A DNA stretch of 64,000 nt from Uruburuella testudinis (GTDB lineage: Bacteria > Pseudomonadota > Gammaproteobacteria > Burkholderiales > Neisseriaceae), in NCBI RefSeq assembly GCF_022870865.1, contig NZ_CP091508.1, positions 186,001 to 250,000 on the forward strand, written 5' to 3'. The notes beneath the pieces are model-generated. The model made no database searches. It was not told where the DNA came from and saw only the letters and a list, made by a program, of their open reading frames with translations. Below, one piece after another: positions 28,109 through 36,637 of this stretch (positions are counted from its first letter, which is position 1; each line of letters opens with the position of its first letter). Position numbers and translations under genes: made by a program.

Positions 28109-30160
28109 TTAAAACAAAAAATACCTTTGTGCCAACGGCAGCTGGTGTGCCGGTTCGCAGGTGATGTGTTCGCCGTTAACGCGTACTTCGTAGCGCTCGG
28201 GGTCGACTGTCATCTCGGGTGTGCCGTTGTTGTGGATTAAGTCTTTTTTGCCGATGTTGCGGCAGTTTTTCACCGCCAGCGTTTGCTTGGCAAGGCCGTA
28301 GCGGCTGCGGATGCCGGCATCGACGGCGGCTTGTGAAACAAACAACACGGCAGTTTCGGCAACGGCTTTGCCGTGGGCGCCGAACATGGGGCGGTATACC
28401 ACCGGCTGCGGGGTGGGGATGCTGGCGTTGGGGTCGCCCATGCGTGCGTAGCTGATGCTGCCGTTTTTAATGATGATTTCGGGTTTCACGCCGAAAAAGG
28501 CCGGTTTCCACAACACGATATCGGCCATTCTGCCCGGTTCGATAGAGCCGACATATTCGCTGATGCCGTGGGCAATGGCGGGGTTGACGGTGTATTTGGC
28601 GATGTAGCGCTTGATGCGGAAATTGTCGAGGCCGTCTGAATCTTCGGGCAGGCTGCCGCGCTGCTGTTTCATTTTGTCGGCGGTCTGCCAGGTGCGGATA
28701 ATCACTTCGCCCACGCGCCCCATGGCTTGCGAGTCGGAGCTCATGATGGAAAACACGCCCATGTCGTGCAGAATGTCTTCGGCAGCGATGGTTTCGGGGC
28801 GGATGCGCGAATCGGCAAAGGCCACGTCTTCGGGCACGCGTTTGTCGAGGTGGTGGCACACCATCAGCATATCGAGATGCTCGTCGATGGTGTTGACGGT
28901 AAACGGGCGCGTGGGGTTGGTGGAGGCGGGCAATACGTTGGGATACATGGCCGCTTTGATGATGTCGGGGGCATGGCCGCCGCCCGCGCCTTCGGTGTGG
29001 AAGGTGTGGATAACGCGCCCGGCAATCGCCTGCATGGTGTCTTCGAGAAAACCGCTTTCGTTGAGGGTGTCGGTGTGGATGGCAACTTGCACGTCCATCT
29101 CGTCGGCGATGCGCAAGGAGGCATCAATCACGGCCGGGGTGGCGCCCCAGTCTTCATGGATTTTCAAACCCAGTGCGCCGGCTTCGATTTGTTCGCGCAA
29201 TGGCTCGACACTGGCGCAATTGCCTTTGCCGAAAAAGCCGAGGTTGACCGGATAGGCTTCGGCGGCCTGCAACATGCGCCGGATGTTCCACGCGCCGGGG
29301 GTAACGGTGGTGGCGTTGGTGCCGTCTGCGGGGCCGGTGCCGCCGCCGATCATGGTGGTGATGCCGCTCTCAATCGCGTGTTCGATTTGCTGCGGGCAGA
29401 TGTAGTGGATGTGGGTGTCGATGCCGCCGGCGGTGGCAATCAGATGGGCGCCGTTGTGCACTTCGGTGGCCGCGCCAATCACCATGTTGGGGGTTACGCC
29501 GCTCATGGTGTCGGGGTTGCCTGCCTGGCCGATGCCGACGATTTTGCCGTCGCGGATGCCGATGTCGGCTTTGATGATGCCGCTGTGGTCGATGATGACG
29601 ACGTTGGTGATGGCGAAATCGAGCACGTTTTCATCGCTGCGGCAGGCGGATGCCGATTGCGCCATGCCGTCGCGCACCGATTTGCCGCCGCCGAATTTGC
29701 ATTCATCGCCATGGGTCAGTAAATCGCGCTCGATGGTGGCAAAGAGGTTGGTGTCGCCCAAGCGGATTTTGTCGCCCACGGTGGGGCCGTAAGTGGCGAG
29801 GTATTGCGCGCGCGGAATGGTGAGTGCGGCTTGCTCGGGCGCTTGCGGCTCAATGCTGACCGGGCCGTCGGTTTCATTGCGGAAGCCTTGCAGGATTTGG
29901 GCGCCGCCGAACGCCACCAACTCCACGGTTTTGCGCTCGCCCGGCTCGAAGCGCACGGCGTTGCCGCTGGGAATGTTGAGGCGGAAACCGCGCGCGGCTT
30001 CGCGGTCGAATTCGAGTGCGGGGTTGGTTTCGCAGAAATGATAGTGCGAACCTACCTGAATCGGGCGGTCGCCACGGTTGGCAACGGTGAGTGTGCGCGT
30101 TTCACGGCCGAGGTTGGCGGCGATATCGCCACCGGCAGACCGGTATTCTCCGGGGTTCAT
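28109..30160 (-). CDS. ureBC: Urease beta-alpha fusion (UreB joined to UreC)
   Basis: One uninterrupted 683-residue frame holds UreB (about residues 1-93: [40 protein letters not shown]), a roughly 18-residue linker, then full UreC from about residue 111 ([15 protein letters not shown]). All nickel-site residues are present at the Klebsiella positions plus 116: His250 and His252, carbamylated Lys333, His362, His388 and Asp476. The flap cysteine is Cys435 and the neighbouring catalytic histidine His436. The cytoplasmic enzyme hydrolyses urea to ammonia and carbamate. Urease usually has separate ureB and ureC genes; Helicobacter fuses gamma with beta instead. It lies downstream of a glutamine amidotransferase gene. 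Confidence 0.95.
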   Translation of the reverse strand: MNPGEYRSAGGDIAANLGRETRTLTVANRGDRPIQVGSHYHFCETNPALEFDREAARGFRLNIPSGNAVRFEPGERKTVELVAFGGAQILQGFRNETDGPVSIEPQAPEQAALTIPRAQYLATYGPTVGDKIRLGDTNLFATIERDLLTHGDECKFGGGKSVRDGMAQSASACRSDENVLDFAITNVVIIDHSGIIKADIGIRDGKIVGIGQAGNPDTMSGVTPNMVIGAATEVHNGAHLIATAGGIDTHIHYICPQQIEHAIESGITTMIGGGTGPADGTNATTVTPGAWNIRRMLQAAEAYPVNLGFFGKGNCASVEPLREQIEAGALGLKIHEDWGATPAVIDASLRIADEMDVQVAIHTDTLNESGFLEDTMQAIAGRVIHTFHTEGAGGGHAPDIIKAAMYPNVLPASTNPTRPFTVNTIDEHLDMLMVCHHLDKRVPEDVAFADSRIRPETIAAEDILHDMGVFSIMSSDSQAMGRVGEVIIRTWQTADKMKQQRGSLPEDSDGLDNFRIKRYIAKYTVNPAIAHGISEYVGSIEPGRMADIVLWKPAFFGVKPEIIIKNGSISYARMGDPNASIPTPQPVVYRPMFGAHGKAVAETAVLFVSQAAVDAGIRSRYGLAKQTLAVKNCRNIGKKDLIHNNGTPEMTVDPERYEVRVNGEHITCEPAHQLPLAQRYFLF

Positions 30161-30274
30161 AGACAGGTTCCTTATGTGGTTTGGGGTTTCAGACGGCCTG
30201 GTCTTGATACTCAGGCAGCCGTCTGAAAACAGCAGTATGGTCGGAATGAAATATCATAGGCCGCCTGAAAGGGT

Positions 30275-30970
30275 TTACCGTGCTTGATCCAGCCATTCGC
30301 TTATGGTTTTTTCAGCGGCCTGTTGCAGGGCTTGGCCGTGGCGGGCGGCATCGTCGCGCAGTTGCTGCAAATCTATACCGGCCGCGGCCAATTCGCAGGC
30401 ATGGCCCACCAGCCAGTATTCGATTTTGGCCGGATCGGCTTCGAGGTGGAATTGTAAAGCCAAAATATGCGTGCCGACTGAAAATGCTTGATGGGGGCAG
30501 GCGGCGCTGGCGGCAAGGTGTGCCGCTTGGGGCGGAATTTCGAATTGGTCGCCGTGCCAGTGCAGCACGGGGGTGCCGGCCAAATGGCGCAACGGCGAGG
30601 CGGTGCCGGCTTCGGTGAGGGCAAGTGGGGAAAAGCCGATTTCTTTATTGCCCATCGGCGCTACGGCGGCGCCGAGAATACGGGCGATCAGTTGGGCGCC
30701 GAGGCAAATGCCGAGCGTGGGTTTTCCGGCTTCGATACGGGTGCGGATGCAGGCGGTTTCGGCGTTGAGAAAGGGGTAGCGGGCTTCGTCGAATGCGCCG
30801 ATGGGGGCGCCTAATATCACCAGTAAATCGGCGCTTTGCAGACGTGGGTCGGTAAAATCGGCAGCGGGGGCTTCAATATAGAAAAAGGTGTCGCCACGGC
30901 GGGTAAACAGGTTTTCGAGTATACCGAGGTTTTCGAAGGCGAGATGGCGGATAACGGCGATGGCGGCCAT
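30275..30970 (-). CDS. Class I glutamine amidotransferase between ureA and ureBC
   Basis: This 231-residue protein is a stand-alone GATase1 domain. The nucleophile elbow is GICLGAQL (Cys about residue 97) and the His-Glu pair is in LQFHLEAD. Such proteins release ammonia from glutamine or act on gamma-glutamyl compounds; its acceptor partner is unknown. It starts at 30970 (MAAIAVIRHL) with AAAGGAAA before it; a longer frame has no ribosome site. Its place inside the structural urease genes is unusual and suggests a link to nitrogen balance, which is an inference. Confidence 0.82.
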   Translation of the reverse strand: MAAIAVIRHLAFENLGILENLFTRRGDTFFYIEAPAADFTDPRLQSADLLVILGAPIGAFDEARYPFLNAETACIRTRIEAGKPTLGICLGAQLIARILGAAVAPMGNKEIGFSPLALTEAGTASPLRHLAGTPVLHWHGDQFEIPPQAAHLAASAACPHQAFSVGTHILALQFHLEADPAKIEYWLVGHACELAAAGIDLQQLRDDAARHGQALQQAAEKTISEWLDQAR

Positions 30971-31048
30971 TTTTGATTTCCTTTTTTCAATTGTGATAGA
31001 GGCCGTCTGAAAACGGAAGGGCTTCATATCAAGATAAAAGTCAGTTGT

Positions 31049-31120
31049 AGCCATCTTGATTGCGTTGCATCTGCATTTTCAGGAGCAAAAGCACCCATAA
31101 ATCGAATGGTCATGACACCC
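31049..31120. repeat. Right half of a B element abutting ureA
   Basis: TGCATCTGCATTTTCAGGAG through ATGGTCATGACACCC matches the right end of B elements, followed by TA at 31121-31122. The left half is missing. The stop codon of ureA (TAG on the minus strand, 31122-31120) is made of this TA plus the first base of the element. Confidence 0.75.
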
Positions 31121-31422
31121 TAGCGGATGGGCTGGTGCACGGTAACGAGTTTGGTGCCGTCGGGAAAGGTGGCTTCGATCTGCACTTCGTGAATCATGTC
31201 GGCCACGCCTTCCATCACATCTTCATGGGTGAGCAGGGTGGCGCCGTATTGCATCAGCCCGGCCACGCTCATGCCGTCGCGGGCGGCTTCTTGCAGATGG
31301 CTGGAAATATAGGCCACGGCTTCGGGGTAATTCAGCTTGAGGCCGCGCGCGCGGCGTTTGGCGGCCAATTCGCCGGCGAGAAACAGCATCAGTTTTTCTT
31401 GTTCGCGTGAGGTCAGGTGCAT
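31120..31422 (-). CDS. ureA: Urease gamma subunit UreA
   Basis: The 100-residue protein has [20 protein letters not shown] at the N terminus. [20 protein letters not shown] and [15 protein letters not shown] follow, and it closes with [13 protein letters not shown], all standard for UreA. It is the small structural subunit of urease. I start at 31422; an in-frame ATG at 31461 would add 13 unrelated residues. The last codon is followed directly by a stop that lies at the end of a B element. Upstream, at 31573-31584, is the same palindrome that occurs three times before urtA. Confidence 0.95.
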   Translation of the reverse strand: MHLTSREQEKLMLFLAGELAAKRRARGLKLNYPEAVAYISSHLQEAARDGMSVAGLMQYGATLLTHEDVMEGVADMIHEVQIEATFPDGTKLVTVHQPIR

Positions 31423-31533
31423 GGTGTTCGGCTTTCGGAAACGGGGGCGTTTTTCAATCATTCAGACGGCATGGCCGGATGGCGGCGGGCATGGGCGCCA
31501 TTCAAAATAATCAGCGGATGATGGTTGAAACGG

Positions 31534-31570
31534 TTTCAGACGGCCTGAACAGGCTTGAGGCCGTCTGAAA
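31534..31570. repeat. DUS pair in the ureA leader, without a T run
   Basis: TTTCAGACGGCCT and AGGCCGTCTGAAA flank a short loop. On the minus strand the stem is followed by AAACCG, so it is a poor terminator in the direction of ureA. Confidence 0.55.
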
Positions 31571-31572
31571 AT

Positions 31573-31584
31573 ATTGTTAACAAT
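31573..31584. promoter_or_regulatory. Palindromic operator upstream of ureA
   Basis: ATTGTTAACAAT is a perfect 12-base palindrome identical to two sites in front of urtA. It lies about 150 bases before ureA, in the region between urtE and ureA where a urease promoter would be expected. The binding protein is unknown. Confidence 0.65.
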
Positions 31585-31655
31585 TTAAATGCAAGCATAC
31601 CGCAAAAGAAAAGGCTTGTGAATGCTTGGCGGCTTGTTTCTGCCGTGTTAAAGGG

Positions 31656-32363
31656 TTATACGCTCAAATAGGTTTGAATCAGCTCGGGCGTCAGCTCATC
31701 GCCGCGCCCTTGCGCCACGCAGCGGCCGCGTTCGAGCAAGACGAAATGGTCGGCCAGGGTTTTGATGAGGTGCAGTTTCTGCTCCACTACCAATACGGTC
31801 AGGCCCCATTCCTGATTGAGGCGGCGGATGACTTTGGTGATGTCGTCGACGATGTTGGGCTGGATGCCTTCGGTGGGCTCGTCGAGTATCAGCAGGCTGG
31901 GGTTGGTGACCAGGGCGCGGCCGATGGCGAGCTGCTGCTGCTGGCCGCCGGAAAGGTCGCCGCCGCGGCGCTGCTTCATGTCGAACAGCACGGGAAACAG
32001 CTCGTAAATCAGTTCGGGCACTTGGCGGGTGGTTTCTTTGCTGCGTTTGTTGTGCACGGGCAGGCCGATTTTGAGGTTGTCTTCAACGCTGAGCAGCGGA
32101 AAAATCTGCCGCCCCTGCGGCACGTAGGCGATGCCGGCATAAGCGCGCTTTTCGGGCTTGATTTTCAGTAAGTCGGTGTCTTGGTAGTGTAGTTTGTCGG
32201 CTTTGGCGGCCACTTCGCCCATGATGGATTTGAGCAGGGTGGTTTTGCCGACGCCGTTGCGGCCGATGATGCAGGTGCACTCTTTTTCGGGCGCGGTAAA
32301 GCTGATGTCGTGCAGAATATGGCTTTGGCCGTAATATTGGTTGAGGTTTTCGATGCTGAGCAT
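31656..32363 (-). CDS. urtE: Urea ABC transporter ATPase UrtE
   Basis: The 235-residue ATPase has Walker A GRNGVGKT, signature DLSGGQQQQLAIGRAL and Walker B LLILDEPTEGIQPN, as in LivF-type proteins. The start MLSIENLNQYYGQSHILHDI is typical of UrtE. It energises urea uptake across the inner membrane together with UrtD. It follows urtD after 248 bases that contain a DUS-pair hairpin, and it precedes ureA. Confidence 0.93.
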   Translation of the reverse strand: MLSIENLNQYYGQSHILHDISFTAPEKECTCIIGRNGVGKTTLLKSIMGEVAAKADKLHYQDTDLLKIKPEKRAYAGIAYVPQGRQIFPLLSVEDNLKIGLPVHNKRSKETTRQVPELIYELFPVLFDMKQRRGGDLSGGQQQQLAIGRALVTNPSLLILDEPTEGIQPNIVDDITKVIRRLNQEWGLTVLVVEQKLHLIKTLADHFVLLERGRCVAQGRGDELTPELIQTYLSV

Positions 32364-32573
32364 GGTTTTTCCTTTGGGTGGCCGTCTGAAAGGGATGGGT
32401 TTCAGGCGGGTGTTTGTTTGGGGCGGTGTTTGAACTCCGGCGGCTTGCTGCTGCCGTTATCGGTTTCGGCACGCTATAGAAACGGCCATTAAATCGCTGA
32501 ATTTTTAAATCAATCTGATTGTTTTAAAAAGAAGTTAATAAAATATTTTTAGCATTAAAATGGCCGCATCTAC

Positions 32574-32602
32574 AGGCCGTCTGAATGGTTTTCAGACGGC
32601 CT
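32574..32602 (-). terminator. DUS-pair hairpin between urtD and urtE
   Basis: AGGCCGTCTGAA and TTCAGACGGCCT face each other over a five-base loop. The AT-rich gap 32364-32611 holds nothing else I recognise. Confidence 0.45.
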
Positions 32603-32611
32603 CAACTTAAT

Positions 32612-33409
32612 TTAATGGCCGCCGCCGAGATACACCTCGATCACTTGCCGGTCGGCCTGCACTTGCGCCAGCGTACCTTCGGCCAACACGCTGCCTTGGT
32701 GCAGCACGGTGACTTGGCGGGCGATTTTGCGCACGAATTCCATATCGTGCTCCACCACCACCACGGCCTGTTGCCCGGCCAGGCCGGTGAGCAGCTCGGC
32801 GGTGCGTTCGATTTCGCCGTGGGTCATGCCGGCTACCGGTTCGTCTACCAGCAAAAGCTGCGGTTTCTGCATCAGCAGCATGCCGATTTCCAGCCATTGT
32901 TTTTGGCCGTGCGACAAAAATCCGGCCATGCGTGCGCGGGTGTGGGTGAGGCCGATGGTGTCGAGCACGCTGTCGAGAAAGTCGTCTTGCTCGCCCGTCA
33001 GCTTGCGCCATTTGCCGAAATAGGCGCCGAACACGCTTTTGCTGCCGGCAATCGCCAGCGAAAGGTTGTCATACACGCTGAGTGATTCAAACACGGTCGG
33101 TTTTTGGAATTTGCGGCCGATGCCGGCGCGGGCGATTTCGGCTTCGCTCATTTGCAGCAGGTTGTGGTCGCGCCCCAAAAATACCGTGCCTTCGTCGGGG
33201 CGGGTTTTGCCGGTGATGATGTCCATCATGGTCGATTTGCCCGCGCCGTTGGGGCCGATGATGCAGCGTAATTCGCCGCGGTCGATGTAGAGGTTGAGCT
33301 TGTTGATGGCTTTGAAGCCGTCGAAGCTCACCGATACGTCTTCCATATAAAGGATGATGTTGTTGTCGATGTGCAGGTTGTCGAAACGGGTTTGTGCGGC
33401 AGTGTTCAT
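32612..33409 (-). CDS. urtD: Urea ABC transporter ATPase UrtD
   Basis: The 265-residue ATPase has Walker A GPNGAGKS and Walker B LLLVDEPVAGMTHGE. Its signature is LSHGQKQWLEIG; this LSHGQ variant is characteristic of UrtD rather than generic LivG. IGRKFQKPTVFESLSV is also typical. It overlaps the end of urtC by four bases. Confidence 0.94.
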   Translation of the reverse strand: MNTAAQTRFDNLHIDNNIILYMEDVSVSFDGFKAINKLNLYIDRGELRCIIGPNGAGKSTMMDIITGKTRPDEGTVFLGRDHNLLQMSEAEIARAGIGRKFQKPTVFESLSVYDNLSLAIAGSKSVFGAYFGKWRKLTGEQDDFLDSVLDTIGLTHTRARMAGFLSHGQKQWLEIGMLLMQKPQLLLVDEPVAGMTHGEIERTAELLTGLAGQQAVVVVEHDMEFVRKIARQVTVLHQGSVLAEGTLAQVQADRQVIEVYLGGGH

Positions 33410-34563
33410 GCGGCGGCCTCCTGCTGTTTGGCGGAATCGGTTTCAGACGGCGTGTCGTCATCGTTGCGCGGTGCCCGGCGTGATTTAACCAGCCCGGCAA
33501 TGCCTTCTTTCAAAAAGATGGTCACCAGCACAAACAGCGCACCGAGGAAAAACAGCCAGGCATCGGGAAAGGCGGCGGTGAGCCAGGTTTTGGCATAGTT
33601 CACCACAAAGGCGCCGATAATCGCGCCATAGAGCGTGGCGCGGCCGCCGAGCGCCACCCAGATGATGATTTCAATCGAGGCCAGCGGGGCGAATTCGCTC
33701 GGGTTGATAATGCCCACCTGCGGCACATACAGCGCGCCGGCCAGCCCGGCAATCATGGCGGAGAGCACGAAAACCAGCAGCTTGATGTGCTCCACGCGAA
33801 AGCCCACAAAACGGGTGCGCATTTCGGCATCGCGCACGGCAACGATCAGCTTGCCCAAGCGCGAATGCATGATGCTGCGCAAAAAGGCATACACGGCCAG
33901 CACGGTGATGCCCGACACCGCAAACAAGGCCACGCGGGTGTGGTCGGATTGCAGTGAAAAGCCGAGGATGTCTTTAAAGTCGGTGAGGCCGTTGTTGCCG
34001 CCGAAGCCCATTTCATTGCGGTAAAACGCCAGCATCAGTGCATAAGTCATGGCTTGGGTGATGATGGAAAGATACACGCCCGACACGCGCGAGCGGAAAC
34101 ACAGCCAGCCGAGAATGAAAGCCAGTAAACCGGGCACAAACAGCATCATCAAGAGCGCCCATGCAAAGTATTCGCTGCCCGCCCAAAACCAGGGCAGCTC
34201 GGTCCAGCCTAAAAACACCATAAAGTCAGGCAGATTGGCGTTGGCATAAGCGCCGCGGTCGCCGATTTCGCGCATCAGATACATGCCCATCGCGTAGCCG
34301 CCGAGGGCGAAAAATGCACCGTGGCCGAGGCTCAAAATACCCAGATAGCCCCAGGCCAAATCCAGCGCCAGCGCCAGCAGCGCATAGGTGAGGTATTTGC
34401 CCAGCAGGGTAACGGTGTAGGTGGAAATGTGCAGCGCGCTGCCTGCGGGAATCAAAAGGTTGCCCACCGGCACGACAACCAGCAGCGCCAACAGCAGCGC
34501 CACGGTGATTTTGCCCAGCAGCGGCTCGCGTTGTAATAAAGTGAATAAAGGTGAACGGCTCAT
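33406..34563 (-). CDS. urtC: Urea ABC transporter permease UrtC
   Basis: The 385-residue inner-membrane permease has about ten helices and the LivM-type segments LDLAWGYLGILSLGHGAFFALGG (split here by context) and SPAVVAWEMSG-equivalents around RTRFVGFRVEHIK. The start at 34563 (MSRSPLFTLLQRE) makes an ATGA overlap with urtB; an earlier in-frame ATG would lie deep in urtB. It pairs with UrtB to form the urea channel. A DUS near 33440 is in frame near the C terminus. Confidence 0.92.
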   Translation of the reverse strand: MSRSPLFTLLQREPLLGKITVALLLALLVVVPVGNLLIPAGSALHISTYTVTLLGKYLTYALLALALDLAWGYLGILSLGHGAFFALGGYAMGMYLMREIGDRGAYANANLPDFMVFLGWTELPWFWAGSEYFAWALLMMLFVPGLLAFILGWLCFRSRVSGVYLSIITQAMTYALMLAFYRNEMGFGGNNGLTDFKDILGFSLQSDHTRVALFAVSGITVLAVYAFLRSIMHSRLGKLIVAVRDAEMRTRFVGFRVEHIKLLVFVLSAMIAGLAGALYVPQVGIINPSEFAPLASIEIIIWVALGGRATLYGAIIGAFVVNYAKTWLTAAFPDAWLFFLGALFVLVTIFLKEGIAGLVKSRRAPRNDDDTPSETDSAKQQEAAA

Positions 34564-36224
34564 TCGACGGCCCGTCCTTTCTGCGGAAACAGCCCGCGCG
34601 GGAATTTTTGGATAAACAGAATAATCAGCACCAGCACAATGGCTTTGGCGAGCACCGCGCCCAGCCAAGGTTCCATAAATTTATTCAGCAGGCCGAGGCC
34701 GAGGCCGGAAACCAGCGTGCCCCACAAATTGCCGACCCCGCCGACCACCACCACCATAAACGAATCAACAATGTATTGCTGGCCGAGGTTGGGGCCGACA
34801 TTGGTAAGTTGCGACAAGGCCACGCCCGCCACACCGGCCACGCCGGAGCCCAGGCCGAAGGTCATCATGTCGACTTTGCGGTCGTTGATGCCCATGGCGC
34901 GCGCCATATGGCGGTTTTGCGACACCGCGCGCACTTCCAGCCCCAGACGGGTGCGCTTCATCACCGCCAAGAGCGCAAAGAAGCAGAGCAGGCAGAAAAT
35001 GAAGATGTATACGCGGTTCCAGGTAACCGACAAGCCCGGCATAATCTGCCAGGCACCGCTCATCCATTCGGGCGTTTGCACCATGCGGTTGAGCGGGGAA
35101 AACACGCTGCGCACCAATTGCTGCAAAATCAGGCTGATGCCGAAGGTGGCCAGCAGCGTTTCCAGCGGGCGGCCATACAGGTAGCGCACCACAAACCGCT
35201 CGATCAACACCCCCACGAAGCCGCTGACGGCAAACGCCACCGGAATCGCCACGGCAATCGACCAGCCGATGTGGTTCGGCATCAAAAGCTGCACCACATA
35301 GGCGCAATACGCGCCGATCATCATCAGTTCGCCGTGCGCCATATTAATCACGCCCATCACGCCGAAAGTAATCGCCAAACCGATGGCGGTCAGCACCAGA
35401 ATCGAGCCGAGGCTCAGGCCGAAACTCACGTTTTCTGCGCCTTTCATCAGTGTTTGTTTGGTTTCGATAGAGGAAATAGCTTTTTCGGCCTGCGCTTTCA
35501 ATTCGGGTGTTGAGGCCGTCTGAACATAGTTTTGCAGCAGGCTGAGGTTTTCCGGCAGCGCGTTTTTACCCAATACGGCAATCGCCGCCGCATGACGGCT
35601 GTGGTCGCCACCCTGCAAATCGGCGCGGGCGATATAGGTTTGCATCAGCTCGCGCACGCTTTGGTTGTTTTCTTTGGGCAAGGCGGCCTGCACTTGCGCC
35701 AGCGCCGAGGCATCGTTTTTTTGCAGCATCTGCGTCATGGCGGCTTTGCGGGCTTCGGCATCGTTGCTCAGCAGCGCGTTTTCGGCCACATACGTGCGGA
35801 TCCACAAGCGGATTTTGTTGTTGGTGGTGATGCGTTTGGCGGCGGCCGGTTTGTCGGCGGCGGCATCGGGCGCATCAATGGGCGCGAATTGCTCGCTGTC
35901 GGCGGCTTTGATGTAAAACGTTGGACCCTCGGCAAACAGCCGCCCGTCGGCCAGCGCGGCGAGGGTATCCAGCGCTTGCGCATGGCCGGATGCGGCAATG
36001 GCTTCTACTGCGGCTTGCTTGGTGTTGAAGTTGTTGGATGCCAAACCTTGCAAGGCCGTCTGAAAACCAACAGGGGCGGCGCTTGCGGTGTCGGCGGCGG
36101 AAGCAGCGGCCACAGGCGCGGATGCGGTTTCGTCGGCCAGCGCCGGCGGCGACAGCGATAAGGCCAGCGCCAGCGCTAAAGCGCCGAGGCCGGGCAGCTT
36201 GTTGAGGCGGAACAGGGACTTCAT
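34560..36224 (-). CDS. urtB: Urea ABC transporter permease UrtB
   Basis: The 554-residue protein has a signal peptide (PGLGALALALALSLSPPALA) and a periplasmic N-terminal domain of about 240 residues, the hallmark that separates UrtB from LivH. It then has LivH-type helices with GVMGVINMAHGELMMIGAY and LATFGISLILQQLVR. The start at 36224 has AAGGAC upstream; the longer frame does not. Two uptake sequences (near 35517 and 36056) are used as coding sequence. An A element lies between urtA and urtB, so a separate promoter may be needed. Confidence 0.94.
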   Translation of the reverse strand: MKSLFRLNKLPGLGALALALALSLSPPALADETASAPVAAASAADTASAAPVGFQTALQGLASNNFNTKQAAVEAIAASGHAQALDTLAALADGRLFAEGPTFYIKAADSEQFAPIDAPDAAADKPAAAKRITTNNKIRLWIRTYVAENALLSNDAEARKAAMTQMLQKNDASALAQVQAALPKENNQSVRELMQTYIARADLQGGDHSRHAAAIAVLGKNALPENLSLLQNYVQTASTPELKAQAEKAISSIETKQTLMKGAENVSFGLSLGSILVLTAIGLAITFGVMGVINMAHGELMMIGAYCAYVVQLLMPNHIGWSIAVAIPVAFAVSGFVGVLIERFVVRYLYGRPLETLLATFGISLILQQLVRSVFSPLNRMVQTPEWMSGAWQIMPGLSVTWNRVYIFIFCLLCFFALLAVMKRTRLGLEVRAVSQNRHMARAMGINDRKVDMMTFGLGSGVAGVAGVALSQLTNVGPNLGQQYIVDSFMVVVVGGVGNLWGTLVSGLGLGLLNKFMEPWLGAVLAKAIVLVLIILFIQKFPRGLFPQKGRAVE

Positions 36225-36423
36225 ATGCGGTCCTTTGTGTGGGTTGGGAGGCAGCCTTGATAGGTTGACGGCAATGCCGATGCTCAAAATTTCTGATGAA
36301 TGGCTTGGTTGAAACCATCGGATCGGTTGAAAAAATGCCATGGTTCGATTGCGGTTTCTATCGGGCGGCAGCGGTCGGATTTGAGTTTCTTAAGTTAGGC
36401 GGATAACAGCACAGGCCGTCTGA

Positions 36424-36582
36424 TACCCATTCACAAAAATAACCTAACGGCGTTGGCTCGCCTGAGCTCGAAGAGGACTGGTTTCGCTAAGGCGCTGAAG
36501 CGCCAAGTCAACCAAACCAGCCCCGTACTATCTGTACTGTCTTCAGCTCGCCGCCTTGTTAGCTTACTTTTTTGAATGGGTA
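36424..36582. mobile_element. A-type inverted-repeat element, long form, between urtA and urtB
   Basis: This 159-base copy runs from TACCCATTCACAAAAATAAC to CTTTTTTGAATGGGTA, with TA at both edges. The interior has the long-form hairpin GGCGCTGAAGCGCC. It directly follows GCCGTCTGA of a DUS. The gap 36225-36637 contains only this, the DUS and the urtB leader. Confidence 0.88.
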
Positions 36583-36637
36583 TGAAACTATGCGGCAATA
36601 TTCTGCCCGGCGTGTTTCAGACGGCCTGTTTCCGCTT

